NCBI GenBank assembly: GCA_029863605.1
Contig: JAOTVB010000008.1
Location: 1 to 64,000 of the forward strand
Origin: Myxococcales bacterium
GTDB taxonomy: Bacteria > Myxococcota_A > Polyangia > Polyangiales > Houyiibacteriaceae
Length of the DNA: 64,000 nt
Direction: 5' to 3'
Part shown: positions 7,488-16,846 of the stretch, piece after piece
Position numbering within the stretch: position 1 is the stretch's first letter
Layout of the letters: the number at the start of each line of letters is the position of its first letter
Made by a program: the position numbers and the translations under genes
Notes under the pieces: model-generated
The model's database searches: none
Told to the model about the DNA's origin: nothing
What the model saw: only the letters and a program-made list of their open reading frames with translations

Positions 7488-7997
7488 ATGGTTTCAGGGT
7501 TGGTCGCCCTTTTGGGCGCTGGCGTCTTGGTCGGGAGCTTGTGGGTTTTCGCACGACGGCGACGAAGCGCCCGGGTGCTGAGGGCTGCTCACGCTGTCGA
7601 TGGCGTCGAGAGCCGCCCCCCGCCACCGATGCCAGAGGAAGCAACCGGGGAGACGCCCATCGCCGCGAGGAGCTGCCCTGTGTGCCTGACGGAGTATTCC
7701 CCACGAAACCACTTCTGCGTGAGGGACGGCGCTGAGCTGATCGATGGACCGCCATCAGGCCCGTTTTCGCATGGGATGATTTGCCCTACCTGTCGCCGGG
7801 CCTACCCGCACGATGCTGGCTTCTGTCCCGAAGACTCGGACGAGCTGGTGCCATACGGATTGTACGGCGCTGCGAGCTCCACGCGCCCTCTCGCCAAGCT
7901 CGATTCGAGGAAAATCTGCCCAGAATGCGGCGAACGACACACCTCTGCGCACACCTTCTGCAGCCGGGATGGGACCGAGCTGGTGGTCGTCAACTGA
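7488..7997 (+). CDS. Membrane-anchored protein with three zinc ribbons
   Basis: A 169-residue protein with one N-terminal membrane segment (VSGLVALLGAGVLVGSLWVFA), a basic stretch, a proline-rich linker, and three similar zinc-ribbon modules. The modules start CPVC, CPTC and CPEC, and each ends in a short pattern F-C-x-x-D. Function is unknown. ATG 7488 was chosen because earlier starts fall against the etf terminator. It precedes the AgmX-like gene, which also begins with a zinc ribbon. Confidence 0.7.
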   Translation: MVSGLVALLGAGVLVGSLWVFARRRRSARVLRAAHAVDGVESRPPPPMPEEATGETPIAARSCPVCLTEYSPRNHFCVRDGAELIDGPPSGPFSHGMICPTCRRAYPHDAGFCPEDSDELVPYGLYGAASSTRPLAKLDSRKICPECGERHTSAHTFCSRDGTELVVVN

Positions 7998-8094
7998 GAA
8001 CCGTGGCCAGATCGGGGGGCTGGGGGCCCAGAAACCACCCAATGATCCGAGGGGGTATGGGTCCAAGGATGCGGGGAGATGATTCGTGGACTTC

Positions 8095-8124
8095 TTGCTC
8101 GAGAACCGACGGGACGGCTATGAT
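8095..8124 (+). promoter_or_regulatory. Candidate promoter of the AgmX-like gene
   Basis: TTGCTC (8095-8100), an 18-base spacer and TATGAT (8119-8124) lie about 70 bases ahead of the ATG at 8196. The -10 is good (5 of 6) and the -35 weak. Confidence 0.35.
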
Positions 8125-8195
8125 CCCGGTCCTAAAGGGGAATCTTCGATCCGAGGGGCATCGGCCGAGGCTTCGGGAGGAGACGGGGGCGACAG

Positions 8196-9908
8196 ATGAA
8201 GATCGTTTGCGATAGTTGCGGGGCCAAATACTCCATCGCCGACGAGAAGGTGGCGGGGAAGATCTTCAAGATCCGGTGCAAAAAATGCTCATCGGTTCTC
8301 GAAGTGCGAGGCGACCAAACCGCTGCCCAGGCTCTGGAGGGCGCCAGTCATGCGCAGGAGCCAATCCCCGATGGCGGCTGGTATATCGTCGTCGAGGGGG
8401 AGCAGCGCGGGCCGTTACCTCCGATAGAGCTCAGCCAGCTGTTTGCCAAAGGCAGTGTGGCCCTCGACTCCTACGTTTGGAAAGAGGGGTTCGATGATTG
8501 GAGAGTTGCTGGCGATATACCCGAGTTGGTGCAGATCCTCGGCGGCGTGGGATCGACCCGGCCAAGCCAGACGGACGAGCTCGCGACCGACTCGACCACA
8601 TCGATCGGGGGGGGCGGTGATCTCTTCGGCGACACCAATGGCCGCGAACCGACCGGTGAGATCGAAACTCACGGCAATGCGTTCACCGGATTCGACGAAA
8701 GCCCAGCGGGTGTCGACAGCCCTGCAGAAGCATCCCTTGCGGCGTCGCACGAAAGCGACCCGGGGGCCCTCGGTGGCGTGAGCGGTGGACCTGGCGGCGG
8801 AGCCATGGGGGGCGCGCCCGCTCGCATGACGGGCCAACGCAACGAAAACTCCGTGCTCTTTTCCTTGAGCAATCTTCAACAGCTCGCGACTCGCGGAGGC
8901 TCACCGGGCAACGCGTCGCCCGAGCCGGCGCCTGCACAACCCGCGGCCGGCGGTGAGGGCTCGGGATTGATCGACATTCGTGCCCTCGCGAGGTCCACGA
9001 CGCCGGGAACCAAGACGGCGCCTTCGCAGGCGGTTGACGATCTTCTCGCGATTGGGGCCAGCCCGGGTGCCGGCGCGCTCGGAGGACCGCTTCTCGGACC
9101 GGCGCCGATGGAAAGCGCAGACGGCAACCGTTGGCTTTGGATCGCCGGTGCGCTCATTGCCATGATCGCGATCGTGGGCACAGGCTTCGCGGTCGGGATG
9201 GCTTTCGGCGGCTCGGAAGACGACGGGCTCGAGGTGGCCGGCCAAGCCCCGGTAGAGGCGGTTCCCGGTTCGAACGCTGCCGCCACGGCAACGCAGGCAC
9301 CGACTCCGAGCTCCGACACGGCGGCCGCAATCGCGGCGCCCGAGCCCGAGGAAGCGGCTCAGTTCGAAGAACCCCCGGAGGAACCGCTCGAGGCACCCGA
9401 GCTCGAAGAACCGGCCGTGGAGAAGCCCACCACCTCGACCCGGCAGAGCGCGACCACGACGCAGAGGCGCACACGACTCAAGAAAGCGACCGCTGCCCCA
9501 ACCACCACGCCCGCGCCAACCAAGAAGCGCGGCGGCAACAACCTAGACGCCCTCATGGACGAAGTCGTCGGCGGCTCATCGTCCGGCCCGAAGAAGACTG
9601 CAACGACGACCTCGAAGTCGAGCTCCCCTGACTCGAGCCTCCCCGACGCGCCCTCGCGGAACGACGTCAAGACAGCGCTTCAAGGCGTCAGCGGCGGCGT
9701 AAAGACTTGCAGACAAGATTCGGGAGGCACGGCGGCCGTCGACGTCACGTTCAGTGGCAGCACGGGTCGCGTCAGCCGAGCCAAGGTCACGAGCGGGCCA
9801 TTCAAGGGAACGCCCGTCGGTCAATGCGTCGAAAGGGCGGTGAAGCGGGCAAGAGTACCGCGCTTCAAGCAGTCATCGTTCAAAGTGAAGTTCCCGTACC
9901 GCCTCTAG
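8196..9908 (+). CDS. AgmX/GltJ-like protein: zinc ribbon, GYF, membrane span, TonB-like end
   Basis: A 570-residue inner-membrane protein. It opens with an MJ0042-type zinc ribbon (Cys5, Cys8, Cys28, Cys31), followed by a GYF_2 domain (about residues 60-112, GGWYIVVEGEQRGPL). Next come a long low-complexity linker, one membrane span (about 313-335) and an Ala/Pro/Thr/Glu-rich periplasmic stretch. The C-terminal domain (about 485-570) resembles the TonB/AgmX fold. This architecture is that of Myxococcus AgmX/GltJ, a gliding-motility and envelope-complex protein. No other glt or agl genes are nearby, so the role in gliding is not established. Confidence 0.8.
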   Translation: MKIVCDSCGAKYSIADEKVAGKIFKIRCKKCSSVLEVRGDQTAAQALEGASHAQEPIPDGGWYIVVEGEQRGPLPPIELSQLFAKGSVALDSYVWKEGFDDWRVAGDIPELVQILGGVGSTRPSQTDELATDSTTSIGGGGDLFGDTNGREPTGEIETHGNAFTGFDESPAGVDSPAEASLAASHESDPGALGGVSGGPGGGAMGGAPARMTGQRNENSVLFSLSNLQQLATRGGSPGNASPEPAPAQPAAGGEGSGLIDIRALARSTTPGTKTAPSQAVDDLLAIGASPGAGALGGPLLGPAPMESADGNRWLWIAGALIAMIAIVGTGFAVGMAFGGSEDDGLEVAGQAPVEAVPGSNAAATATQAPTPSSDTAAAIAAPEPEEAAQFEEPPEEPLEAPELEEPAVEKPTTSTRQSATTTQRRTRLKKATAAPTTTPAPTKKRGGNNLDALMDEVVGGSSSGPKKTATTTSKSSSPDSSLPDAPSRNDVKTALQGVSGGVKTCRQDSGGTAAVDVTFSGSTGRVSRAKVTSGPFKGTPVGQCVERAVKRARVPRFKQSSFKVKFPYRL

Positions 9909-9930
9909 GCATGCGGCGCGCCGGCCCTAT

Positions 9931-11400
9931 TTACTTCAGATTCTCTAGGAATCTCACGCCGGTCGCCACTCCGAATCCAGTGCCACCCTTCGGCAGCCGT
10001 CCGTGAGCGCTTTCGAGGAATGCGGGACCCGCGATGTCGAGATGCATCCATTTCACCTCTTCGATGAACTCTTCGAGGAATAGCGCGGCCGTGATCGAGC
10101 CACCGTAGCGCCCGCCGATGTGCTTGAGGTCGGCGATGGGGCTTTTGAGCTTTGACTTGAGGTCTTCGTCGAGGGGCATCCGCCAAAACGCTTCGCCTTC
10201 GGTGTCGGCGGCAGCAAGATAGCTCTTCGCTAGGCTGTCATCGTCGGTGTAGAGCGCAGCACGCCACGGGCCGAGTGCCACCATGCATGCACCCGTCAGC
10301 GTGGCATGATCGATCATCACGTCAGGCTTCAGCTTGCGGGCCGTCCATGTCAGCACGTCCGCGAGCACCAACCTGCCCTCCGCGTCGGTGTTGATGACCT
10401 CGACCGTCTTGCCCTGAAGAGACTTGTAGATGTCGCCGGGCCGGTAGGCCTGTGAACCGGTCATGTTCTCAGTCGATCCAACGACCGCATGGACCTCGAC
10501 TGGAAGCTTGAGCCGAGCGGCGGCAAAGACGATCCCGAGCGTCGCCGCGGCTCCGGCCATATCGCACTTCATGTCGATCATGGATGCCGCGGGCTTGATG
10601 CATAGACCGCCCGCATCGAAAGTGAGGCCTTTGCCGACGAAGGCCACCTTTTTCTTGGCGCCTCGGGGCTTGTACGTGACGTGGATCACGCGCGGCTCGA
10701 TCGCGCTTCCTGCATTGACGGCGAGCAGCAGGTTCATCCCTTCCTTCTTGATGCGCGATTTGTTCCAGACGCTACAGGTCAGGCCGAGCTTGCGCGATTC
10801 GGAGGAGGCGGCGCGCGCCAAAGTGATCGGGTTCAGGTCGTTTGGAGGTCGGTTGACCAAGTCGCGGGCGAAGTTGACGCTCTCCGCGAGCGAGCGCCCG
10901 GTCTTGATCGCCGCGGCGAGCCCGCGTCCCGCCTTCGGAGCCTCGAGGATGAGGGCGCTCGTCAATCCAGCGGAAGATTTCTTGTCGCTCTTGTATTCGG
11001 TGTAGCGATAGGCACCCGCGATCAACCCTTGCGACACGGCCCGAACGGACTTTACCGTGACTTTCGGCAGCTCGACTGCAGCGGTCTTCTGCGCACGGGC
11101 GGCCGAAGCGAGCGCGTGTCCCAAGCTCCACGCAACTTTCTCGGTGTCGGTTTCGTCGCCGATCCCGACGAGTAGCAGCCATCGTGCCTTGGTGCGGCCC
11201 CCGGCGGCGACTTTGAGCGTCTGGGAGGCCTTTCCTTCGAAGCGCTCATCGACGGCAAGAGGTTTGATGCTCCCCTTACCAGTGACGGCCTCGATCCGGC
11301 CAATCGCCTTGTTGAACTTCGTCTTCGCAGAAGGGACGGCCACGGCAACGATGTCCGCGATGGATTTGTCCAAGGTGGCGGCGGAAAGTGAAATCTTCAT
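9931..11400 (-). CDS. pepA: Leucyl aminopeptidase (peptidase M17)
   Basis: A 489-residue cytosolic di-metal aminopeptidase that removes N-terminal residues from peptides. The catalytic C-terminal domain carries FVGKGLTFDAGG (metal and catalytic Lys), the DMAGAA segment and the family signature NTDAEGRLVLAD. The ATG at 11400 follows a good AAGGAG site; the reading frame extends further upstream, but that part does not resemble the family. It converges with the AgmX-like gene, 22 bases between stops. Confidence 0.96.
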   Translation of the reverse strand: MKISLSAATLDKSIADIVAVAVPSAKTKFNKAIGRIEAVTGKGSIKPLAVDERFEGKASQTLKVAAGGRTKARWLLLVGIGDETDTEKVAWSLGHALASAARAQKTAAVELPKVTVKSVRAVSQGLIAGAYRYTEYKSDKKSSAGLTSALILEAPKAGRGLAAAIKTGRSLAESVNFARDLVNRPPNDLNPITLARAASSESRKLGLTCSVWNKSRIKKEGMNLLLAVNAGSAIEPRVIHVTYKPRGAKKKVAFVGKGLTFDAGGLCIKPAASMIDMKCDMAGAAATLGIVFAAARLKLPVEVHAVVGSTENMTGSQAYRPGDIYKSLQGKTVEVINTDAEGRLVLADVLTWTARKLKPDVMIDHATLTGACMVALGPWRAALYTDDDSLAKSYLAAADTEGEAFWRMPLDEDLKSKLKSPIADLKHIGGRYGGSITAALFLEEFIEEVKWMHLDIAGPAFLESAHGRLPKGGTGFGVATGVRFLENLK

Positions 11401-11641
11401 CTGTCTCCTTATGGGGTGAAGCCCCGTGGCCAAGGCGAACGTCGTTTTCGCGGGGTTGGCTGGCGGATACTGACAGGAAGATCGAGACGCAACAAACGGA
11501 AGAGGGACCTGTTCCGTCGGCGGACGCCGGCGGATGACGGCAAGACCGCCAAGGTCGCTATGGTAGGTACGCGAGATCAGGCCCTCGGACGTTGGCATCA
11601 CTCGTGCACTGAAGTCCCGCACACATCCAAGAGGAGGATCC

Positions 11642-11866
11642 ATGCTCGAAGACAACAGCCAACGTGGAGTGAAACTCGCCTACACCGTCGTGGAGCGCGA
11701 GAAGGACGGACGGAAGTTTTGGGTGCGCGTGGGCGCCGCTTTCGTCAATCGAGACGGCAGCTTGAACGTCAGGCTCGATGCAATGCCGGTCAACGGCCAG
11801 CTGCACATCCGCGACTACCAACCGCCGGAGAATCGCGACGGCGTTCAGAAGGGGCAAGCCGCATGA
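11642..11866 (+). CDS. Small conserved-looking protein of unknown function
   Basis: A 74-residue soluble protein with a mixed beta pattern (KLAYTVVEREKDG, RVGAAFVNRDGSLNVRLDAMPVNGQL). A strong AGAGGAGG site lies just before the ATG, and its stop overlaps the start of the ComEA-like gene by ATGA, so it is translated. I do not recognise its function. Confidence 0.75.
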   Translation: MLEDNSQRGVKLAYTVVEREKDGRKFWVRVGAAFVNRDGSLNVRLDAMPVNGQLHIRDYQPPENRDGVQKGQAA

Positions 11867-12174
11867 TGCGAGCGGTCCTAGCCCTCGCGATCCTGCTGGG
11901 TATCCTGCACACGGCCCATGCCCTCGCGGCCGGCGCCGAGGCCGGTCCCCCACCCGAACAGGCCCCGGTCGCTTCCGAAAATACGCGGATCAACATCAAC
12001 ACGGCCGATCCCAAGGAGCTCGTGCGGCTTCCGGGGATCGGCCCCACGCGGGCCCAGGCCATCGTCACGGCACGCGAGAAACGACGCTTTCGGCGGATCG
12101 AAGACATTCTGCGGGTCCCTGGCATCGGCCGAAAGACCTTCGGCCGGATACGCAACTCGATCCGCGTGCGGTAG
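11863..12174 (+). CDS. ComEA-like helix-hairpin-helix protein
   Basis: A 103-residue exported protein. An N-terminal signal (RAVLALAILLGILHTAHALA) is followed by a short linker and a ComEA-type tandem helix-hairpin-helix domain with ININTADPKELVRLPGIGP and VPGIGRKTFGRI. ComEA proteins bind double-stranded DNA in the periplasm during natural transformation. Short family members also occur outside competence clusters, so that role is only possible. It is coupled by ATGA overlap to the upstream 74-residue gene. Confidence 0.85.
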   Translation: MMRAVLALAILLGILHTAHALAAGAEAGPPPEQAPVASENTRININTADPKELVRLPGIGPTRAQAIVTAREKRRFRRIEDILRVPGIGRKTFGRIRNSIRVR

Positions 12175-12223
12175 AGAAAGCGCTACCGAACGGCTCGTAC
12201 CGGAGCAGTGCTAGGATGGGTGC

Positions 12224-12712
12224 ATGAGCGCGCCGATCGAGGTTCGCGAAGCCGCGGAAGCCGACCGAGAGACCCTCCTGAGGTTTCACCAAAGTCTTTA
12301 CCAGTCACACCGTGATGAGGTGGTCCCTGCCTACGTACTGCCGCTAATCGAGTACCGCGACTACGAGCAAGTGGTCGAGGACGACGTCAAAGCGCTTCTC
12401 TCCGATCGGAACACCCATATCCTGATCGCCGAGTCGGAGGGAGTGGCGGTCGGCTACATCACGGGCCGAGCGGTAGCCGAGCCACGCCGAGTCCTGCCAC
12501 GGCGGGGTGTGGTGGAGGACTGGTACGTAGACAGGGGACACAGGGGCCAAGGGATCGGCGCGGCGCTTTTGAGGAAGATCGAAGAGCGATTTCGTTCGTT
12601 GGGGTGTGAGGTGATCGAGTCCGGGACCTGGTCCTCGAACCAAGAGGCCCGAAGAGCACATGACGCAATGGGCTTTGAAGAGATCCGAGTCGTCTACCGC
12701 AAGCGAGTGTAA
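12224..12712 (+). CDS. GNAT-family N-acetyltransferase
   Basis: A 162-residue acetyltransferase. The acetyl-CoA-binding motif A reads RGHRGQGIGAALL, and the C-terminal NQEARRAHDAMGFEE fits motif B. The substrate is not predictable. It stands alone, convergent with the miaE gene. Confidence 0.88.
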   Translation: MSAPIEVREAAEADRETLLRFHQSLYQSHRDEVVPAYVLPLIEYRDYEQVVEDDVKALLSDRNTHILIAESEGVAVGYITGRAVAEPRRVLPRRGVVEDWYVDRGHRGQGIGAALLRKIEERFRSLGCEVIESGTWSSNQEARRAHDAMGFEEIRVVYRKRV

Positions 12713-12732
12713 ACGTCCGCATGCGAGGACTA

Positions 12733-13305
12733 TTAGTGAACAGCGGGGCGGAGGGGGAGTGTGTCTATGATCCTTGCTTCCGCTTCGAGCAGCTCGTTTA
12801 GGCGAGCTTCGACGGTCTTGGCCGGGAAGTACTCGCGGGCGAGGCGGACGAAGACCCCGTGGTGGCGGGCTTCGGAGCGGGTGATGTCGAGATAGAAGTC
12901 CTTGAGCGGCCCCGGCTCAAGGGCCTCGGCGACCAAGCCGAAACGCTCGCATCCGCGTGCTTCGACGATCCCCAGCACCAACAGCCGATCGAGGAAGTAC
13001 TGTTCGGGGCCACGCTTGATCAGCCGCATGAGCGAACCGACGTAGGGGTCTTTCTCGTCCGGCCGGGTCGCAAGCCCTCGGTCCAAGATGATCGTCATCA
13101 CGCGGGCGAAATGGTCGAGCTCTTCTTGCGCAAACGGAATGAGCTCTCGAACCAACACGGCACGGTCGGAATAGTGCGACACGAGCTTCAATGCAGTCGC
13201 AGAAGCCTTCCGCTCGCAAGCCGCGTGATCGAGCAGAAATGCATCGAAGTCGGCGCGCACCAGGTCGATCCAGTTTGGGTCGGTTTTTCTGCGAAGCCGC
13301 AACAT
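12733..13305 (-). CDS. miaE: tRNA hydroxylase MiaE
   Basis: A 190-residue di-iron enzyme that hydroxylates the isopentenyl side chain of 2-methylthio-N6-isopentenyladenosine at tRNA position 37. Iron-ligand motifs are visible as EELDHF, EARGCERF and SEARHHG in a ferritin-like four-helix bundle. The ATG at 13305 begins one base after the hisG stop, so translation is probably coupled. A longer in-frame start exists but lies inside hisG. Confidence 0.88.
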   Translation of the reverse strand: MLRLRRKTDPNWIDLVRADFDAFLLDHAACERKASATALKLVSHYSDRAVLVRELIPFAQEELDHFARVMTIILDRGLATRPDEKDPYVGSLMRLIKRGPEQYFLDRLLVLGIVEARGCERFGLVAEALEPGPLKDFYLDITRSEARHHGVFVRLAREYFPAKTVEARLNELLEAEARIIDTLPLRPAVH

Positions 13306-13306
13306 A

Positions 13307-13945
13307 TCACTCGCGAAGCGCGTCCAGGATTGGCTCGATCGCACCTCGGCGGAGCTTGAGCCCAACTCGATTCGCGATCACCACCGAGCTGATGTCTGCG
13401 ATTGGTTCGAGGGTCACCAAACCATTTTGTCGCAGCGTCTCACCTGTTTCAACGAGGTCGACGATCACGTCAGCAAGGCCAGTGATCGCTGCAAGCTCAA
13501 CCGAACCTTGACAAAAGATGAGCTCAACGGGAATTCCGCGAGAACGAAAGTGCTGCTCAGCGATGTGGGGGTACTTGGTGGCGACGCGCAGCGGACGCTC
13601 GCCCCGTCCGGTGATCGGCTCGTCCGGTAACCCACAGACCATCATGCGACATCGACCGATGTCGAGATCCACCGGTGCGAACACGTCATAGTCGCGCTCC
13701 ATCAAGACATCGCGGCCGACGATGCCGAGATCGGCAGCCCCATATTCCACATAAGTCGGAACGTCGTCGGGTTTGAGAAGCAGGAAGCTGAGCCCGGCGG
13801 CCTTGTCTTCGCGGACTAGCTTGCGGCTTTTGGCAGTGAGCGCGCCGGTGGGAATCCCGGCTTTTGCGAAACGCGCGCTCAGCTGCTCGAGAACGCGGCC
13901 CTTGGGGACCGCGATTACGACGGAATCTCGGTTTTGTTTACGCAT
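13307..13945 (-). CDS. hisG: ATP phosphoribosyltransferase, short form
   Basis: HisG condenses ATP and PRPP in the first step of histidine synthesis. The 212-residue product is short-form: it has the catalytic bilobal part, with the motif [15 protein letters not shown], and lacks the C-terminal regulatory domain. Short-form HisG normally needs HisZ, which is not in the window. The start overlaps the murA stop by eight bases. Confidence 0.94.
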   Translation of the reverse strand: MRKQNRDSVVIAVPKGRVLEQLSARFAKAGIPTGALTAKSRKLVREDKAAGLSFLLLKPDDVPTYVEYGAADLGIVGRDVLMERDYDVFAPVDLDIGRCRMMVCGLPDEPITGRGERPLRVATKYPHIAEQHFRSRGIPVELIFCQGSVELAAITGLADVIVDLVETGETLRQNGLVTLEPIADISSVVIANRVGLKLRRGAIEPILDALRE

Positions 13946-15203
13946 TGCCAGGGACTCGCTCGATGGTGGCGCCCAGGGGTGCCAGCTTCTTTTCAATTTG
14001 CTCATAGCCGCGATCGAGATGGTACACCCGCCGAACATCGGTCGTCCCATCGGCAACCAGTCCGGCGATGACCAGCGAAGCGCTCGCGCGAAGGTCAGTC
14101 GCCATGACTTCGGCGCCCTCGAGCCGCTTGACTCCGTGGACGGTCGCGGTGCGCCCATTGACCTGAATGTCGGCGCCCATTCGGTTCAGCTCGGAGACGT
14201 GCATGAACCGGTTCTCGAACACCGTTTCGGTGATGCGACTGGTACCATCGGCCAAGGCCATGAGAACCATGAACTGCGCCTGCATGTCAGTCGGGAAACC
14301 TGGGTGCGGCTGAGTGATGACGTCCGCAGGGTAGACCGGACGCGCGCCAACGACTCGAATTCCACTTCCCTCGCGCTCGACCGTGGTGCCAACCTCGCGG
14401 AGCTTGGCTATCAGAGCCTCGAGGGGCTCGAACCCGATGCCCTCGAGGAGCAGGTTTCCCGCGGTTGCGGCAGCGGCCACCATGAAGGTTCCCGCTTCGA
14501 TTCGATCGGGAATGATGGCGTGGTCGATCGGATGAAGCGTCTCGACGCCTTCGATCACAATCACCGACGTGCCCGCACCTTCGATGCGCGCCCCCATCTT
14601 GTTCAGTACATGGGCGAGCTCCTGGACCTCGGGCTCGCGCGCGACGTTGGTGATCGTCGTACGCCCATTAGCCAGAACGGCCGCACACATCAGGTTTTCT
14701 GTACCGGTATGAGTCGGGAAATCGAGCGCGATGTCGGAGCCGCGAAGCCGCCCTCCGGGGACTGTAACCTCGACGTAACCGTGCTTCAGTTCGATCTCCG
14801 CTCCCATCGCGGCGAGACCTTTGAGGTGCTGATCGATTGGACGAGCGCCGATCGCGCAGCCACCGGGAAGCGAAACGATCGCCCGTCCGCAGCGGGCAAC
14901 CAACGGTCCCAGCACGAGCACCGACGCCCGCATCTCTTTTACCAAATCGTACGGCGCGGTGGGATCGAGCGGCCCCGAGAGATTCACCTCGACCCTGCCT
15001 TCTTTGTAGATCGGATTCGCGCCCAGGCGCTCGAGCAGTTTCGTCATCGTGTGCACGTCACGAAGGTTCGGAACGTTGCGGAACACGTGCTCGCCGTCGG
15101 CCAGCAGAGCTGCGGTCAGGATCGGCAGCGCGGCATTCTTTGCGCCGCTGATCTGCACGTTTCCAGCGAGAGTCGCCCCGCCCACGATTCGGATGTTGTC
15201 CAC
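13938..15203 (-). CDS. murA: UDP-N-acetylglucosamine 1-carboxyvinyltransferase
   Basis: MurA transfers enolpyruvate from PEP to UDP-GlcNAc, the first committed step of peptidoglycan synthesis. The 421-residue length is normal. The N-terminal [12 protein letters not shown] (with the active-site Lys) and the loop [11 protein letters not shown] are present. The loop cysteine (Cys116), alkylated by fosfomycin, is retained. GTG 15203 gives the family start; a longer reading frame starts at 15239. murA, hisG and miaE overlap or touch and form an operon. Confidence 0.96.
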   Translation of the reverse strand: MDNIRIVGGATLAGNVQISGAKNAALPILTAALLADGEHVFRNVPNLRDVHTMTKLLERLGANPIYKEGRVEVNLSGPLDPTAPYDLVKEMRASVLVLGPLVARCGRAIVSLPGGCAIGARPIDQHLKGLAAMGAEIELKHGYVEVTVPGGRLRGSDIALDFPTHTGTENLMCAAVLANGRTTITNVAREPEVQELAHVLNKMGARIEGAGTSVIVIEGVETLHPIDHAIIPDRIEAGTFMVAAAATAGNLLLEGIGFEPLEALIAKLREVGTTVEREGSGIRVVGARPVYPADVITQPHPGFPTDMQAQFMVLMALADGTSRITETVFENRFMHVSELNRMGADIQVNGRTATVHGVKRLEGAEVMATDLRASASLVIAGLVADGTTDVRRVYHLDRGYEQIEKKLAPLGATIERVPGNA

Positions 15204-15260
15204 GCCGCCCCTGTTACCCCGCGCCCGCCCTGCGAGCAAGTTCGATCAATGAAACGACGC

Positions 15261-15914
15261 TCAGGCCAAGAGCATTCCCAAGACGAACGCAGCGAACCCG
15301 ACCAAGGCGCCTGAAAGTGGTGCCCGAGCGGTTGCCCATCGGAGGCGTCCGGTCGCGTCGAAACCCCGCGACGCGGTGAGCACGAGGCCACCGATCCACG
15401 CAGCGAAGCCGACGAGCAGAACGGTTCCCCAGAATGGATCGGGCGAAGCGTCCTTGGCAAAGAGCGCCCGATGCTCAGCGGCAAGCTGCTCCACGTCAGC
15501 TCCAACGTCGAACCCCGTGCCCTGGTGGGCGGCCATGAGACGAGCGATCTCGTCCTGTGCTTCCTCGCGCGCGGGATTCGTCGTGCTGTAGAGAAAACGT
15601 GTCGCGGCCGAGCTGCCGGCGATCGACCGCCAAGCCAGAAGCGCATCATCGATCCGCCCCTGACCCTCGAGAGCCGTAGCTAAGTCTCGAAGGGCAGCGG
15701 CAGCGCGCGCTGGGTATGGGTTTAGGGGGAACGACCAACGTACAGCGCGCCGGTAATGCTCGATCGCCCGCGTCACCTCACCGCTTTGATCGTAGGCGTC
15801 GGCGGTCATTAGCTCCGACCGCGATTCGGAAACCGTTCGCGCGGCCACCAGCACTAAGAGAATCAGGGCAACCAGCGTGCCGAACAGCCAAGGGTGCTTT
15901 CGAAGCCTCGTCAC
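15261..15914 (-). CDS. TPR-like membrane protein
   Basis: A 217-residue membrane protein. An N-terminal span (WLFGTLVALILLVLVAA) is followed by a helical repeat region with YDQSGEVTRAIEHYRRAVRW, resembling TPR helices, and two C-terminal spans. GTG 15914 overlaps the stop of the upstream permease as GTGA, the strongest evidence for the start. It may work with that permease; function is unknown. Confidence 0.75.
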   Translation of the reverse strand: MTRLRKHPWLFGTLVALILLVLVAARTVSESRSELMTADAYDQSGEVTRAIEHYRRAVRWSFPLNPYPARAAAALRDLATALEGQGRIDDALLAWRSIAGSSAATRFLYSTTNPAREEAQDEIARLMAAHQGTGFDVGADVEQLAAEHRALFAKDASPDPFWGTVLLVGFAAWIGGLVLTASRGFDATGRLRWATARAPLSGALVGFAAFVLGMLLA

Positions 15915-16846
15915 AAAAAGTCTCTTCGGCGAAAGACTAGCGCTGCGATGAAAAGCGTGACCATTGCGTAGAGGACCGCGTATCCCATCGAAGTCGCCAC
16001 GTAGGCGAGCGGTGTGCCGTACTCGGTGCCGTAGGTCACCAGCGTGGTGCGCCCGGGAACGAATAGATTGAAGTTTGGTACGACTTCCGCCAGCCAACTG
16101 AGAACAGTCTTGACACCGGGACTCAACACGCGGGTCTTCATGGCGACCATGTCATGCGCCGCGCGGCCAACCAACCAGACGCCGAAAGTGAATGCTCCGG
16201 TCAAGAAGGGTGTCGAAAACGACGAAAAGAGGAGCGCCACGGCCGTGAGGATCGTCACTTCTCCGAAGTTCAGAACCAGCGAAGCCAGCAGTCGAAACAA
16301 CTCGACGTCCACGGTCGAGCAGATCCAAGCACACGCAGCAAGAGCGACCACCGACCAAATCGGCACTACGGTCGTTCGGTCCGTCGCAACGAGTAGCGCA
16401 ACACCCAAAATCAGCAGAAGGGCAGCCGGCACCGTCACGACGAGCACGGTGGACGCCCCTGCTTGGATCGCGGTGACCAACAATTGGAGCGCTCCCATGA
16501 TGGCGATGAACACCGCGCATGTCATGACGATCCCAAAGTACTTTCCCAACAGAAACTCGTAGCGGGCGATCGGCTTTGGAAGGATGACGTAGAGTGTTTT
16601 CCGCTCGATCTCCTTGTAGAGAAGTGACGATCCGAGAAAGATCGCAACCACCACGGAAAACAGTGAGATCGATGCTAGTCCAAGATCAGTAACTACCCGC
16701 ATCTGCTGGTCTAGAGAAAGCTCTGCTAGAGCAAGTGTCAGTGCGAGGAGACCAGCCGCGAGGAGGATCACGCCGAAGAGGATTCGGTCTCTTACGGCTT
16801 CGCGATAGGTGTTGAGGGCAATTGCGTAAATTCGTGGGATGCTCAT
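15911..16846 (-). CDS. ABC-2 type transporter permease (NosY-like)
   Basis: A 311-residue inner-membrane protein with about six spans and the ABC-2 signature LYKEIERKTLYVILPKPI followed by YEFLLGKYFG. Such permeases work with a separate ATPase, but none is encoded within this operon. The ATG at 16846 overlaps the upstream stop (ATGA). Its neighbours are an SdhC-like protein and a TPR-like protein. Confidence 0.85.
   Translation of the reverse strand: MSIPRIYAIALNTYREAVRDRILFGVILLAAGLLALTLALAELSLDQQMRVVTDLGLASISLFSVVVAIFLGSSLLYKEIERKTLYVILPKPIARYEFLLGKYFGIVMTCAVFIAIMGALQLLVTAIQAGASTVLVVTVPAALLLILGVALLVATDRTTVVPIWSVVALAACAWICSTVDVELFRLLASLVLNFGEVTILTAVALLFSSFSTPFLTGAFTFGVWLVGRAAHDMVAMKTRVLSPGVKTVLSWLAEVVPNFNLFVPGRTTLVTYGTEYGTPLAYVATSMGYAVLYAMVTLFIAALVFRRRDFL

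Noticed and set aside
11863-12174. Competence cluster around the ComEA-like gene
   Set aside because: No comEC, comF or pilus gene is nearby; the protein stands with a 74-residue unknown.
13773-15314. 513-codon open frame on the plus strand opposite murA and hisG
   Set aside because: It is antisense to certain genes, has no recognised domain and is a high-GC mirror frame.
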